Of a DNA stretch of 64,000 nucleotides, positions 15,071-24,988 are shown one piece after another. Within the stretch, counting starts at the first letter, position 1. Each line of letters starts with the position of its first letter. Source of the DNA: Bacillota bacterium (lineage in GTDB: Bacteria > Bacillota_I > Bacilli_A > RF39 > UBA660); NCBI GenBank assembly GCA_003524085.1, contig DOEC01000006.1:1-64000 (forward strand). Direction: 5' to 3'. The notes beneath the pieces are model-generated. The model saw only the letters and a list, made by a program, of their open reading frames with translations. It had not been told where the DNA came from and ran no database searches. A program made the position numbers and the translations under genes.

Positions 15071-16513
15071 TTAAACAATTGAGAATAACATCAATACTAA
15101 AATGTTTACTATTGCAATTGTTATAACTACTTTTAATGCCCATTTGAACCAAGTTGAATAGTCTACTTTAGCAAGAGCAAGTCCTCCCATTATTGCTCCA
15201 CAAGTTGGAGTTATTAAGTTTACTAATCCATTTGCACTTACAATAGTCATAGCCGCTACTTCAGTTGAATAACCTAAGCTTGCAGCAAGTGGTCCAGTTA
15301 TTGGAGTTGAAAGTGTTGCAAGTCCACTACTTGATGGTACTAAGAATGATAACACTATATGTAGTAAGTAGTTTAGTGGAACGAATACTAATTCTGGTAG
15401 TTTACTTAAATGTTCAGTTGCATTATAAATAATGTAATTGTCTAAGTAAGTTTGTTTCATTAATACAGAAGCTCCTCTTGCTACTGCTATTACTAAGATA
15501 ACACCTATCATATCTTTTGTTCCATCAATAAATGTATCTACAAACTCTTTTTCTTTGTAACCATTGATTAAAGATATTACTATACTCATTAAGAAGAACC
15601 AAAGTGCAGACTCGTAGAAGTACCAGTTACCTAAACTAGAGCCTGTAAGCCATCCAGTAAATCCATCAAAGAAAGTTATGTCAAATTCTCCCCATGGAAT
15701 AAATCCTATAATCATTATTAAGAATGTTAAAGCAAAAACACATAAAGTTATTTTTTGTTTTGTAGTTAAAACTTCTTTTTGCTTTGATTTTTCCTCAAAT
15801 TTACCAAATTCTTTTTCAGCTTCTTCTTGCTCTCTTAAAGAAAGTATAGTTGAACCTTTATCTTTTTTAACTTTACTTGCATAAGCTAACACAAACAATG
15901 TTGATATTAGGTAAGCTAATAACCATAAGATTATGCCTATAAATAATACAGTTCCTTGATTATATTCTACACCAGCTGCTCTTAAAGCAGATAATACAGC
16001 TCCTGTTGCAAATGGGTTAACTGTTGAACCAAGAACACCAGTACCAGCACCTAATAAAACTACTGCTGCACCTACAAGTGGGTCCATTCCTGCGGCAAAC
16101 ATCGTAGCTGCTAGAAGTACGTAGAAGCCAACTGTTTCTTCAAGCATTCCATATGTTGTACCACAAATTGAGAAGATAAACATTAATATTGGTATTAACC
16201 ATAATTCTTTACCTTTTAATTTTTGTACTAAAACTTTGATACCTGTTTCTAAAGCCTTAGTTTTGTCTATTATTTTAAGGAATCCTCCTAAAATAAGTAC
16301 GAATATTGCAACATCTACAGCATTTTCAAATCCCAATATTGGTGCTAGTAAGATTTGGCTTAATTTAGCCCCTACTGTACCACTTCCATTTACTATTTCT
16401 TCACCAACGAATTTAGCATCTGGTAGTAAATGTGAAAGAATTCCAAGTACTACTATAACTATCATTATAATAGTATATGCTGATAACATGCTTCTATTCT
16501 TTTTCTTTGTCAT
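15071..16513 (-). CDS. YfcC/ArcD-type basic amino acid carrier (arginine/ornithine antiporter candidate)
   Basis: 480-residue membrane protein with about 12 helices, of the YfcC family (C4-dicarboxylate anaerobic-carrier-like, IPR018385 type). Recognisable stretches are GGFLKIIDKTKALETGI, FSICGTTYGMLEETVGFY, GAGTGVLGSTVNPFATGA and VPSSSGLATLSTPITGPLA. It is the last gene of arcA-arcB-arcC, 1 bp after arcC. In many Firmicutes a YfcC-type protein takes the ArcD role, exchanging external arginine for ornithine, so that is the likely function. Substrate is inferred from context alone. Confidence 0.88.
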   Translation of the reverse strand: MTKKKNRSMLSAYTIIMIVIVVLGILSHLLPDAKFVGEEIVNGSGTVGAKLSQILLAPILGFENAVDVAIFVLILGGFLKIIDKTKALETGIKVLVQKLKGKELWLIPILMFIFSICGTTYGMLEETVGFYVLLAATMFAAGMDPLVGAAVVLLGAGTGVLGSTVNPFATGAVLSALRAAGVEYNQGTVLFIGIILWLLAYLISTLFVLAYASKVKKDKGSTILSLREQEEAEKEFGKFEEKSKQKEVLTTKQKITLCVFALTFLIMIIGFIPWGEFDITFFDGFTGWLTGSSLGNWYFYESALWFFLMSIVISLINGYKEKEFVDTFIDGTKDMIGVILVIAVARGASVLMKQTYLDNYIIYNATEHLSKLPELVFVPLNYLLHIVLSFLVPSSSGLATLSTPITGPLAASLGYSTEVAAMTIVSANGLVNLITPTCGAIMGGLALAKVDYSTWFKWALKVVITIAIVNILVLMLFSIV

Positions 16514-16514
16514 A

Positions 16515-17450
16515 TTATTTTCCTCCTTTTATGACTGTACCATTTTTATATTCTAATGCGTCACTAGCGCATTCTAGCGATGTAATTATTGCAGTTTTAT
16601 TTCTGTTTTCTACAAAATTTATACATGCTTCTATTTTAGGCAGCATACTTCCAGGAGCAAACTGGTTATCACTTATATACTTTCTTGCTTCTTCTACTGT
16701 GATAGTATCTAACCCAGTCATATTTTCTTTATTGTAGTTTAAGTATACTTTATCAACAGCAGTTAATATAAGTAACACATCAGCATCTACTTCTTTAGCA
16801 AGTAAACTAGCTGACTTATCTTTATCAATTACTGCATCTACTCCTTTTAGAAGATTATTTTCCATTATAACTGGAACTCCTCCACCTCCAGCACATATAA
16901 CAATTACATCATCTTCAACAAGTTTTTTTATAACTTTGTCATTTAGTATTTTTTTAGGTATAGGAGATGGTACTACTCTTCTATATCCACGGCCTGCGTC
17001 TTCTTTAAAAATGTAACCTTTTTCACTTTCTATTACACTGGCTTCTTCTTTAGTGTAAAACATTCCAATAGGTTTAGTAGGATTTTTAAAACATCCATCA
17101 TTTTTATCAACTAAGACCTCTGTTATTAAGGCTACTATAGATTTGTCAATGTCTCTTTTGTTTAGTTCATTCATTATTGACTGTTCTATATGGTAACCAA
17201 TATAACCTTCACTCATACTACCACACTCTGCAAATGGCATTGATGGAGTAGCAGCACTTCCATTACTAGCATACTCCATTGCAAGAGAGATTTGCCCAAC
17301 TTGCGGTCCATTTCCATGTGTAAGTATTACTTTGTTACCTTTTTCTATAAGGTCCACTATTACTTTAGAAACACCCTCTAGAATAGATAATTGTTCACTA
17401 GGAGTCTTCCCTAGAGCATTTCCTCCTAGAGCTATAACTATTTTACTCAT
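16515..17450 (-). CDS. arcC: Carbamate kinase
   Basis: Final ATP-forming step of the arginine deiminase pathway: carbamoyl phosphate plus ADP gives ATP, CO2 and ammonia. 311 residues, the usual length. Motifs seen: ALGGNALGK at the N-terminus, THGNGPQVGQISLAMEYA, RRVVPSPIP, ICAGGGGVPVI, GVDAVIDKDKSASLLA and GSMLPKIEACINFVE. The start overlaps the arcB stop by one base, so translation is probably coupled. Confidence 0.96.
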   Translation of the reverse strand: MSKIVIALGGNALGKTPSEQLSILEGVSKVIVDLIEKGNKVILTHGNGPQVGQISLAMEYASNGSAATPSMPFAECGSMSEGYIGYHIEQSIMNELNKRDIDKSIVALITEVLVDKNDGCFKNPTKPIGMFYTKEEASVIESEKGYIFKEDAGRGYRRVVPSPIPKKILNDKVIKKLVEDDVIVICAGGGGVPVIMENNLLKGVDAVIDKDKSASLLAKEVDADVLLILTAVDKVYLNYNKENMTGLDTITVEEARKYISDNQFAPGSMLPKIEACINFVENRNKTAIITSLECASDALEYKNGTVIKGGK

Positions 17451-18442
17451 TACTCTTCCCTCATTGTTAGATATATTACAGCTTTAATTGTATGTAATCT
17501 ATTTTCAGCTTCATCAAATACTTTTGATTTTGGACTATTAAATACTTCGTCAGTTACTTCCATTTCTTTTAGACCAAATTTTTCATATATCTCTTTTCCA
17601 ATTGTTGTATTTAAATCATGAAATGATGGTAAGCAGTGTAAAAATATTGCGTTTTCGCTTGCATTTGACATAACACTCATGTTTACTTGATATGGACTAA
17701 GTAATTTAATACGACTAGCCCATACTTCATCTGCTTCTCCCATTGAAACCCATACGTCAGTATATATTACGTCAGCACTCTTAGTAGCAACATTTACGTC
17801 TTCTTCTAAAGTTATAGTACACCCATTAGTACTAGCAATTTCCTTACAAGTATTAACTAACTCTTCTTGTGGCCATAATTCACGTGGAGCACATGCTACA
17901 AAGTTTATTCCCATTTTAGCACATACTACCATAAGTGAATTTGCAACGTTGTTTCTAGCATCTCCCATAAATACTAACTTTAAGCCCTTTAAATATCCAA
18001 AGTTTTCTTCAATAGTCATAATATCTGCAAGCATTTGTGTTGGATGAAATTCTGTTGTAAGTCCGTTCCATACAGGTACTCCAGCATTTTTGGCTAACTC
18101 TTCTACTATTGTTTGACTGTATCCACGATATTCTATTCCATCATACATTCTACCTAATACTTTAGCAGTATCAGCAATACTTTCTTTTTTACCCATTTGA
18201 CTAGCATTAGGATCTAAATACGTCACTCCCATACCAAGGTCAAGTGCAGCAACTTCAAAAGCACATCTTGTTCTAGTTGAAGTTTTTTCAAATAAAAGTA
18301 CAATGTTTTTATTTGGTAAATATTTATGTTCAATATGTAATTTCTTTTTTTCTTTAAAATCTTTAGATATGTCTAGTAAAAACCTTATTTCTTCAGGTGT
18401 ATAATCTAATAATTTTAAGAAATGTCTTCCTGTTAAATCCAT
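17450..18442 (-). CDS. arcB: Ornithine carbamoyltransferase (catabolic)
   Basis: Converts citrulline and phosphate to ornithine and carbamoyl phosphate. 330 residues. Carbamoyl phosphate site [12 protein letters not shown], then [28 protein letters not shown] and the catalytic HCLPSFHDL are all present. Its start overlaps the arcA stop by one base and its stop overlaps the arcC start. Placement between arcA and arcC supports the catabolic enzyme over the biosynthetic ArgF. Confidence 0.96.
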   Translation of the reverse strand: MDLTGRHFLKLLDYTPEEIRFLLDISKDFKEKKKLHIEHKYLPNKNIVLLFEKTSTRTRCAFEVAALDLGMGVTYLDPNASQMGKKESIADTAKVLGRMYDGIEYRGYSQTIVEELAKNAGVPVWNGLTTEFHPTQMLADIMTIEENFGYLKGLKLVFMGDARNNVANSLMVVCAKMGINFVACAPRELWPQEELVNTCKEIASTNGCTITLEEDVNVATKSADVIYTDVWVSMGEADEVWASRIKLLSPYQVNMSVMSNASENAIFLHCLPSFHDLNTTIGKEIYEKFGLKEMEVTDEVFNSPKSKVFDEAENRLHTIKAVIYLTMREE

Positions 18443-19686
18443 TATATATCCTCCCTAACTAGTGGCATACTCATACATCTTGGGCCACCTCTTCCACGTG
18501 ATAATTCAGCACTTGGCATTTCAAGAACTTTTATTCCGTGTTCTCTTAGTATATTGTTAGTCATGTTGTTTCTATCGTATACTACTACTACACCAGGCGC
18601 TATACAAAGAGTGTTTGTTCCGTCATTCCATTGTTCTCTTTCACTAGATATTTTTTCTCCTCCAGCACATGGAATAAGTGTAATTTTCTTTCCAAGATAT
18701 TTTTCTAATATTTCTTCTAAACTACCTTCTACTTTTTTAACATTTAAGTCTTCAAATGTAGTTGGATCATCTCCTTCAGTAATTTCGTAAACTTCTAGAG
18801 TGTTCATTATTCCTGGATGGTATGTAAACTTATCATAATCTATTTGTGTAAATACAGTGTCTAAATGCATAAATGCACGACTTTCTGGTATTTTGAAAGA
18901 TAGTACTGTTTCTACTTCACAAGTAGGTTCTTTAAATAAGTTTTTAGCAAGTTCATCAATTGCGGCAGGCTCTGTTCTTTGTGAGATACCTACAGCAATA
19001 ACTTTATTACTTATGTTTAATACGTCTCCACCTTCAATGTGGTAAGGTAGGTTTCTACTATAGTACCTTTTTACTTTACCCTTGAAGTCAGGATGATACT
19101 TGAATATAAAGTCAGCATATATAGTTTCTCTATTTCTAGTAACTGAATACATTCTATTTAGTATTGCCCCGTTACCACAGCTTGCGAATGGGTCTCTTGT
19201 AAAGTAGAGGTTTGGTATTGGGTCAGCTAAGAAGTCACTCTCATCACTTACAAAGTCAACTAAGCTTTTTTCTACTTCTCTTTTTCTTAATGGTATTTCT
19301 TCTATTTTTATACCACTCATTGTTTTTAATACTAATTCTTTTTTATCAGTAAAGCTATGTAAGTAGTCATATACTAGAGTTCTATATTTAGGAGTAGTTA
19401 TTCCAGCTTCATAGATAAATTCTTTTAGAAATTCGTCTAGTATTTCTTCACTAATACTTAATACTTCACTAACTAGGTCTTCTAGATATACTACTTCTAT
19501 ACCATTTTCTTTTAGAATTCTTGCGAATTCGTCGTGTTCAGCTTGCGCGACTGGTAAGAAAGGTATATCATCAAATAAAAGTCTTCCTAATGTATCTGGA
19601 GTTAGATTAAGCAGTTCATTTCCAGGTCTATGAAGAAGTACTTTCTTAAGTGGACCTATTTCACTTTTAACATTAATTCCTTGCAT
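18442..19686 (-). CDS. arcA: Arginine deiminase
   Basis: First enzyme of the pathway: arginine to citrulline and ammonia. 414 residues. Substrate and catalytic motifs are [33 protein letters not shown] and the nucleophilic cysteine near the C-terminus in [12 protein letters not shown]. The RBS is AAAGGAAATG. The promoter at 19726-19754 starts the four-gene operon, which gives ATP and ammonia from arginine and likely supports energy supply or acid tolerance. No ArgR/AhrC gene is in the window. Confidence 0.97.
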   Translation of the reverse strand: MQGINVKSEIGPLKKVLLHRPGNELLNLTPDTLGRLLFDDIPFLPVAQAEHDEFARILKENGIEVVYLEDLVSEVLSISEEILDEFLKEFIYEAGITTPKYRTLVYDYLHSFTDKKELVLKTMSGIKIEEIPLRKREVEKSLVDFVSDESDFLADPIPNLYFTRDPFASCGNGAILNRMYSVTRNRETIYADFIFKYHPDFKGKVKRYYSRNLPYHIEGGDVLNISNKVIAVGISQRTEPAAIDELAKNLFKEPTCEVETVLSFKIPESRAFMHLDTVFTQIDYDKFTYHPGIMNTLEVYEITEGDDPTTFEDLNVKKVEGSLEEILEKYLGKKITLIPCAGGEKISSEREQWNDGTNTLCIAPGVVVVYDRNNMTNNILREHGIKVLEMPSAELSRGRGGPRCMSMPLVREDI

Positions 19687-19725
19687 AAATCATTTCCTTT
19701 CTTTTGTAGTGTTCCTACTATAATA

Positions 19726-19754
19726 AGTATACCAGTAAAACTTAAGTTTTTCAA
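19726..19754 (-). promoter_or_regulatory. arc operon promoter
   Basis: TTGAAA (19749-19754), 17 bp, TATACT (19726-19731) on the minus strand, about 40 bp before arcA. Confidence 0.65.
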
Positions 19755-20053
19755 CTAAAAAAACATATAAACTATTATTAATTTATATATTTTAATTTTA
19801 AATTATTTATTATATTAATGCACTCTGTAAGTTGACAAGAAGTTTTCTTTTTTCTTACAAAACGCAAGAAAGAAAGACGTCTATCTGTTAGTATTAAGAT
19901 AAATGTTAACAAATAACCAAAGATTGGCGTCTAATCACTAAACGTTCCTTACGTTTATATTGTATACTATTTTTTGTTTTATGCAAGTATTTTTACTATT
20001 ATGTTAATTATTTCATCTTTCATTGCATTGTAATTTAAATCATGATGTTTATG
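19755..20053. other. Intergenic region between arcA and the tetR pseudogene
   Basis: No convincing gene. It contains an AT-rich stretch, a TTGACA at about 19833 without a good -10, purine/pyrimidine-rich arms around 19845-19877 (TCTTTTTTCTT versus AAGAAAGAAAGA) and a small AAACGT-TCCTT-ACGTTT hairpin at 19940-19956. The segment 19830-19960 is less AT-rich than its surroundings and could be a small RNA or the upstream activator region of arcA. Neither is shown. Confidence 0.3.
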
Positions 20054-20575
20054 TTATACTACTACATAACAATAATTATCTACTAGTCCAATAATTATAT
20101 GCACTTGTTCATTAATATGATATTCATTAAATCCATTATTTAAAAGTATTGTACTTATTTTTTCAGTTATCAATTGTTCTCTACTTTTAAATATATCACT
20201 TATTTCTGGGTCTAAGTGACTCATTGCCATTAATTCTTCGTGAGCTTCTTTTTTTATATTGTGTACACTAATAAACTTTTCTATTATTTTACTTAGTAGT
20301 AAATTAATACTAGTTTTATCAATTATTACATTGTCTATTATATCTATCATTGGAAACATTATTTTATCAGTATAATCTTTTACTCCATGAATAAATATTT
20401 CTCTTTTATCTTTAAAATACTGATATATTATTCCAGTAGAAAAACGTGCATATTTCGCAATATCAACACATGTTACATTATGGTAAGCTTTTTAACACAT
20501 TAATAAAAAACCTTTTTCAATAATTGTTTTTTTCTTTTTTATTTAAGTCTTTTTTATAGGTTCATGTACATTCAT
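20054..20575 (-). pseudogene. TetR-family regulator with two in-frame stops
   Basis: From the ATG at 20575 (RBS AGGAGG) one continuous frame of 174 codons encodes a TetR-like protein interrupted by TAA at codon 11 (20543-20545) and codon 28 (20492-20494). The helix-turn-helix is recognisable: DIAKYARFSTGIIYQYFKDKREIF. The rest (MFPMIDIIDNVIID onward, 101 residues) is the ligand-binding half and is open. No frameshift is needed, so inactivation is by two nonsense changes and looks recent. It lies 10 bp after the Fic gene. An internal start could make a protein without a DNA-binding domain. Confidence 0.82.
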
Positions 20576-20585
20576 ATGAACCTCC

Positions 20586-21515
20586 TTATATTTTAGTATA
20601 GCATTTGGTTTTCAAAAAACTTTTAATTTCTTTTATATTTTTACTTTCATAATAATTAATTAAAAGAAGTTTAAATTCATCAGTTAATTCTGAAGGTATA
20701 CTAATTATTCCTAAACCATTTTTAATAAGATAATGATTAGCAAATATAACTGCAGTTCTTTTGTTACCATCTACATATATTTGTTTTTTCATCGTATATA
20801 AAAGTAGTTCTATTGCTTTGTCAACTTTATTATTTTTTTTATTTATAATTTTGTTAAGTTCGTCTTTAACATCACTTTCAATGGGTATACCAGGCATCCA
20901 AGAAGTTCCACCTATTTTAACTGGAACGCTTCTTATTTTGCCAGCTGTGCTATAAAATCCTTCTATACATAGTTTATTAATTTCACAAAGTAAATTATAG
21001 TCTGTTGGTGAAAGTAATACTCCTTCACTTAGAACAAATTCCCATGCATGTTTTAAATCAAGAACTTTTAAAACGTCAGTAGAAGATATTCCACTTACTT
21101 CCCCACCTTCAATTATTGTTTCAGTAAGAGCAAAAGTTGTTGATATTCCTTCTAAGACTGCTTGTTTGTAAATTGTATCAACTAAATTTCTTTTTGCAAA
21201 GTCAACATTTAATTTAACTTTATCGCTAAGAACAAAATTATCTACATTTTCTTCTTTTAAAATATTATTTAATCTTTTTATCTCTTTTTTTAATTCTTTA
21301 ACTTTTATATTATTATTTAGTATTAGGTTATATAATTCATCACTATATTCTCCTACATATCTACTTATTAGTTTTCCATTATCTCTATAGTGAACATAAA
21401 TATATTTATTACATTCCTTATCTCTAACTTCAATTGAGCCATGTATAATAGAAGAAACTTGAGTTTCTAATCTTTTTTTATCATCTAACATACCAATTAA
21501 TTCAACATTTTTCAT
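20586..21515 (-). CDS. Fic-domain protein with altered catalytic motif
   Basis: 309 residues. Residues 1-95 are a helical N-terminal part, followed by a Fic domain. The active loop HPFxDGNKR reads QIYVDGNKR (245-253): phosphate-binding GNKR is kept but the catalytic histidine is Gln. An upstream helix has IIEGGEVSG (134-142), like the IEGN inhibitory motif of class II Fic enzymes. Classical AMP transfer is therefore doubtful. It has its own promoter inside the preceding terminator (21536-21564) and is followed by the tetR pseudogene. Family assignment is firm; activity is not. Confidence 0.85.
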   Translation of the reverse strand: MKNVELIGMLDDKKRLETQVSSIIHGSIEVRDKECNKYIYVHYRDNGKLISRYVGEYSDELYNLILNNNIKVKELKKEIKRLNNILKEENVDNFVLSDKVKLNVDFAKRNLVDTIYKQAVLEGISTTFALTETIIEGGEVSGISSTDVLKVLDLKHAWEFVLSEGVLLSPTDYNLLCEINKLCIEGFYSTAGKIRSVPVKIGGTSWMPGIPIESDVKDELNKIINKKNNKVDKAIELLLYTMKKQIYVDGNKRTAVIFANHYLIKNGLGIISIPSELTDEFKLLLINYYESKNIKEIKSFLKTKCYTKI

Positions 21516-21535
21516 ACTATATCTCCTTTATATAC

Positions 21536-21564
21536 ATTATAACACACCTTTAAAAAAATGTGAA
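21536..21564 (-). promoter_or_regulatory. Promoter of the Fic gene
   Basis: Minus strand TTCACA (21559-21564), 17 bp with an extended TG, TATAAT (21536-21541). The -35 box lies in the 3' arm of the upstream terminator hairpin. Confidence 0.6.
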
Positions 21565-21604
21565 ACATTTTAAGTGTTTTTTCACTGATTTTGTTTCACA
21601 TTTT
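21552..21604 (-). terminator. Terminator of the epimerase gene with nested hairpin
   Basis: Outer arms AAATGTGAAAC and GTTTCACATTT pair perfectly, an inner AGTG/CACT pair sits in the loop, and a T run follows on the minus strand. Confidence 0.8.
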
Positions 21605-21614
21605 GTTATACTAA

Positions 21615-22625
21615 TTATTTATTACTTTTTATTTCATTAACTAAGTCTTTAATTGTATATTTAATACTTCTTGTTTGATAATCTAAATCTTTTTTTGCTT
21701 TAGCATTTGTAAAGTTAGAATTAGCATTTAATGTATACAATGAATACCTAGTAAATAATGGTGTTGTTTTTCTAAGTCTATAATATAATTCAAATAAAAA
21801 CGCAATATTTTTAACCATGTTTATTGAAATAACTTTTTTTATTGGTTTAGCTTTTCCATACTCACAAACCAAATCAGCTATTTTTTTAATAGTTACATAT
21901 TCACCTGATAAAATATATCCTTCTCCTTTTTTACCTTTAGTACAAGCATTAATAACACCTCTAGCAACATCTCTTACATCAACAAAGTCATACCCACCCT
22001 CAGTTAATAAAGGAACTTTTTCATTTAAGATTTTTTTTATTAAAACTGTCATATTAGTATTGGTAAAATCATTTACCCCTAATAAACCTGAGGGGAAAAC
22101 AACACAAGCATTTAAATTATTGTTTTTAACTTCATTAAATACATACCTAGTTGTTTCAGCTTTAGTCTTTGCATATAAACCAACAATTTTATTTGGATCA
22201 AAACTTGCATTTTCATCCATTACTTCATGATTTAATTTTTCTTCTATTGCATGTACACTACTAACATAGATTAGTTTAGCATTTATTTCTTTGGCTTTTT
22301 TTATAATGTTTTTAGTACCTTCAACATTAACTTGATATACTCTTTCGTTATATTTACTATCAAGGTATACTATTGAAGCACAATGAATAACATAAATATT
22401 TGTTTTTTCTTTAACACTTTCATCAATATTAAATATATCCTTTAATGTTTCTATCTTTGTTACATCACCAAGGAATTTTTCGCATTTAAGCCCTTTAAGA
22501 GCATCTATTTTATCGTTAGGCAAAACTAATGCTCTTATTTCATTTTCATTATTTTTTTCTAGTAACCTTACAATATTATTTCCAAGAAAGCCATTAGCGC
22601 CTGTTATTATATAAATATTTTTCAT
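21615..22625 (-). CDS. NAD-dependent epimerase/dehydratase family protein (extended SDR)
   Basis: 336 residues. The Rossmann motif is GANGFLG near residue 9; SSVHA and YAKTK (the YxxxK catalytic pair) near residue 155 identify an extended short-chain dehydrogenase. It resembles dihydroflavonol reductase/sugar epimerase-like members, with a C-terminal hydrophobic stretch (NMVKNIAFLFELYYRL) that may rest on the membrane. Substrate unknown. A 9-7-9 inverted repeat at 22688-22712 lies in the leader and could be the operator of the now broken TetR gene next door. That link is speculative. Confidence 0.85.
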   Translation of the reverse strand: MKNIYIITGANGFLGNNIVRLLEKNNENEIRALVLPNDKIDALKGLKCEKFLGDVTKIETLKDIFNIDESVKEKTNIYVIHCASIVYLDSKYNERVYQVNVEGTKNIIKKAKEINAKLIYVSSVHAIEEKLNHEVMDENASFDPNKIVGLYAKTKAETTRYVFNEVKNNNLNACVVFPSGLLGVNDFTNTNMTVLIKKILNEKVPLLTEGGYDFVDVRDVARGVINACTKGKKGEGYILSGEYVTIKKIADLVCEYGKAKPIKKVISINMVKNIAFLFELYYRLRKTTPLFTRYSLYTLNANSNFTNAKAKKDLDYQTRSIKYTIKDLVNEIKSNK

Positions 22626-22687
22626 ATATTACACCACCATTTCCTTATAAATTTTTCTAGAAATACCACCCCATCATAGTGTTCTTG

Positions 22688-22712
22688 TTCAAATATTAGT
22701 AATATATTTGAA
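22688..22712. promoter_or_regulatory. 9-7-9 inverted repeat upstream of the epimerase gene
   Basis: TTCAAATAT, 7 nt, ATATTTGAA. Perfect arms and no T run, so an operator is more likely than a terminator. Confidence 0.45.
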
Positions 22713-22786
22713 ATCTATTATTTAAATTCTTAGTAGACCTTTATAACCAATTTAATATACAATATTTATTATTACACGTATTTTAT

Positions 22787-23509
22787 TTACCTTTTATGAC
22801 TTTTCATAAAATCTTTTATTCTTTTATTTTTAGTTGTTTTTAATTCTTCACTTGTTCCATTAAATATAATATTACCATTTTCTAAAAACAATACTCTCGT
22901 TGATACTTCAGTTACAAATCTCATTTCATGACTTACTATAATAAGAGTCATTTTTTTATTTGCAAGTTCTTTTATTAAATCAAGTACCTCTTTTACCATT
23001 TCCGGATCAAGCGCACTAGTGGGTTCATCAAACAAGATTACTTCAGGTTTCATAATTAATGCTCTTACTATTGCTACTCTTTGTTTTTGACCACCTGAAA
23101 GTTCAGATGGATACGCATCTTTCTTATCAAGTAAACCAACACTTTCTAAAAGTTTTAATGCTTCACTAGTAGATTTTCCTTTACTCATAATTTTTAAATT
23201 TATAGGTGCTAAAGTAATGTTTTCTAATACTGTTAAATGTGGAAACAAGTTAAAACTTTGAAATACCATACCCATTTTTTCTCTTACATGACTTACATTA
23301 ATATTGTTTTTAGTTATATCCACTTTATGAAAAAGTATTGTTCCATCATCAGGCTTTTCTAATAAATTTAAACATCTTAAAAGTGTTGATTTACCACATC
23401 CACTTGGACCAATTATACTTATAACATCTCCCTTTTTAACATCAAAAGAGACACCTTTTAGTACTTCTAAAGAACCAAAGCTTTTCTTCAAATTCTTAAT
23501 TTTTAGCAT
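22787..23509 (-). CDS. Polar amino acid ABC transporter, ATP-binding protein
   Basis: 240 residues of the GlnQ/ArtP type. Walker A GPSGCGKST (about 34-42), Q-loop VFQSFNLFPH, signature LSGGQKQR, Walker B VILFDEPTSALDP and the H-loop histidine in VSHEM are all present. It overlaps the permease gene by 14 bp and forms an operon with it and the binding-protein gene. Energises import of an amino acid across the membrane. Which one cannot be told; the nearby arginine deiminase genes make arginine an attractive guess only. Confidence 0.95.
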   Translation of the reverse strand: MLKIKNLKKSFGSLEVLKGVSFDVKKGDVISIIGPSGCGKSTLLRCLNLLEKPDDGTILFHKVDITKNNINVSHVREKMGMVFQSFNLFPHLTVLENITLAPINLKIMSKGKSTSEALKLLESVGLLDKKDAYPSELSGGQKQRVAIVRALIMKPEVILFDEPTSALDPEMVKEVLDLIKELANKKMTLIIVSHEMRFVTEVSTRVLFLENGNIIFNGTSEELKTTKNKRIKDFMKSHKR

Positions 23510-24176
23510 TGTTTAGTCTCCTTTCCATTAGGTTTACTAATTTAGAAAGACCTAAAGTCATTATTAAATATATTATTGCTACAATTATAAGTGGGAAAAA
23601 GTAGTCATATGTTCTAGAAGAAATTATGTCCGAAGCTTTTGTTAGTTCTAAAATTCCAATATATGCTCCTACTGATGTTTCTTTTAAAAGTGTTATAAAC
23701 TCATTACCTAATGCTGGAAGTATATTTTTTATAGCTTGTGGCAAGATTATTAACTTCATAGTCTTATGATAGTTTAATCCTAAACTTAAACCTGCTTCTA
23801 ATTGTCCGTTGTCTATGCTATTAATTCCAGAACGGATTATTTCACTTACATAAGCACCCGAATTTATTCCAAAAGCTATTATCCCAACTAATGTTATATT
23901 AATGTTTACACTTTTAAATATTACATAATAGATTATCATTAACTGAAGTATTACTGGAGTTCCCCTTATTACATTAACATAAATTTCACATATTTTATTT
24001 AATATTTTTCCTTTTTTATTTACTTCATAATTATTTCTTATTAATGAGACTAACGTTCCAATTATTATACCTATTATAACAGCAAAAAAAGCAATTATAA
24101 CTGTAGTTGTTAATCCACTCAAAATATATTTATATCTATCATCTACAATTAATGTTTTATATAAACTATCTTTCAC
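23496..24176 (-). CDS. Polar amino acid ABC transporter, permease
   Basis: 226-residue inner-membrane permease of the HisM/GlnP type with about five helices. The family motifs are visible: RGTPVILQLMIIYY, NSGAYVSEIIRSGINSI and the EAA loop EAGLSLGLNYHKTMKLIILPQA. It is encoded 13 bp after the binding protein and overlaps the ATPase gene, so the three are one transcript. Confidence 0.94.
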   Translation of the reverse strand: MKDSLYKTLIVDDRYKYILSGLTTTVIIAFFAVIIGIIIGTLVSLIRNNYEVNKKGKILNKICEIYVNVIRGTPVILQLMIIYYVIFKSVNINITLVGIIAFGINSGAYVSEIIRSGINSIDNGQLEAGLSLGLNYHKTMKLIILPQAIKNILPALGNEFITLLKETSVGAYIGILELTKASDIISSRTYDYFFPLIIVAIIYLIMTLGLSKLVNLMERRLNNAKN

Positions 24177-24189
24177 TCTTTACTCCTTT

Positions 24190-24906
24190 TTATTTTGTAT
24201 GATTAATTATATATTCTTCTATTTTCCCACTACTTTTTAACTCTTCTAAACACTCATTAATACTATTAAGTAATTCAGTATTTCCTTTTCTAACTATCAT
24301 TCCATAAGAGTCAGTTACTAAGTAACCTGGTAATATTTTAAGTTCTGTATTTTCTTTTACAATTTCTTTAGCTGGTAACTCATCCATAACTAGTACAGTA
24401 ACTTTTCCTCTTTTTAAGTCCTCTACTGCACTTAAATATTTCTTTTGTCTTACTATTTCAGTATCTTTAAAGTTTTTTGTTACATAAGAGTCAGCAATTG
24501 TACCTAGTTGTACTGCAATTTTTTCTTTTGAAATATTGTTTATACTTTCTATATTGCTATCAGTTTTCACTAATACAACCTGTTTAGATGTAACATAATT
24601 TATGCTAAAGTCTACTTCTTCGTCTCTTTCAGGAGTATAACTAATTCCTGCTGCAGCAAAGTCTGCCTTTTTAGTTTTCACTTCATTTATAAGTGAGTCA
24701 AAAGCCACATCCTTAATTACTAATTTCTTGTTTAATTTTTCAGCAATATATTTAGCTATGTCAACATCTACTCCTACAATTTCCCCGTTTTCATAATATT
24801 CATAAGGAGCAAAACCTGCTTCTGTAACCATTACTAATTCATCACTATTTTTAGTACATCCACATAGAATAAAAGTTATAACAATTAACACAAAAATTTT
24901 TTTCAT
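24190..24906 (-). CDS. Amino acid ABC transporter substrate-binding lipoprotein
   Basis: 238 residues, with lipoprotein signal MKKIFVLIVITFILCGC (Cys17 lipidated). The solute-binding domain of the SBP_bac_3 family starts at VTEAGFAPYEYYENGEIVGVDVDIAK and includes DFAAAGISYTPERDEEVDFS. First gene of the transporter operon. The aspartate and arginine pattern typical of the alpha-amino-acid site is suggested by the SYTPER segment. Ligand unknown. Confidence 0.94.
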   Translation of the reverse strand: MKKIFVLIVITFILCGCTKNSDELVMVTEAGFAPYEYYENGEIVGVDVDIAKYIAEKLNKKLVIKDVAFDSLINEVKTKKADFAAAGISYTPERDEEVDFSINYVTSKQVVLVKTDSNIESINNISKEKIAVQLGTIADSYVTKNFKDTEIVRQKKYLSAVEDLKRGKVTVLVMDELPAKEIVKENTELKILPGYLVTDSYGMIVRKGNTELLNSINECLEELKSSGKIEEYIINHTK

Positions 24907-24960
24907 AATATACCTACTTTCTTAATAATAAATATACCACAAATTAGTTTCTTTTACAAT

Positions 24961-24988
24961 AAAAAAAGTTAGACTTAACACTAACTTT
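24961..24988 (-). terminator. Terminator of miaB
   Basis: AAAGTTAG / CTAACTTT arms, overlapping the miaB stop codon, with seven T on the minus strand. Confidence 0.8.
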
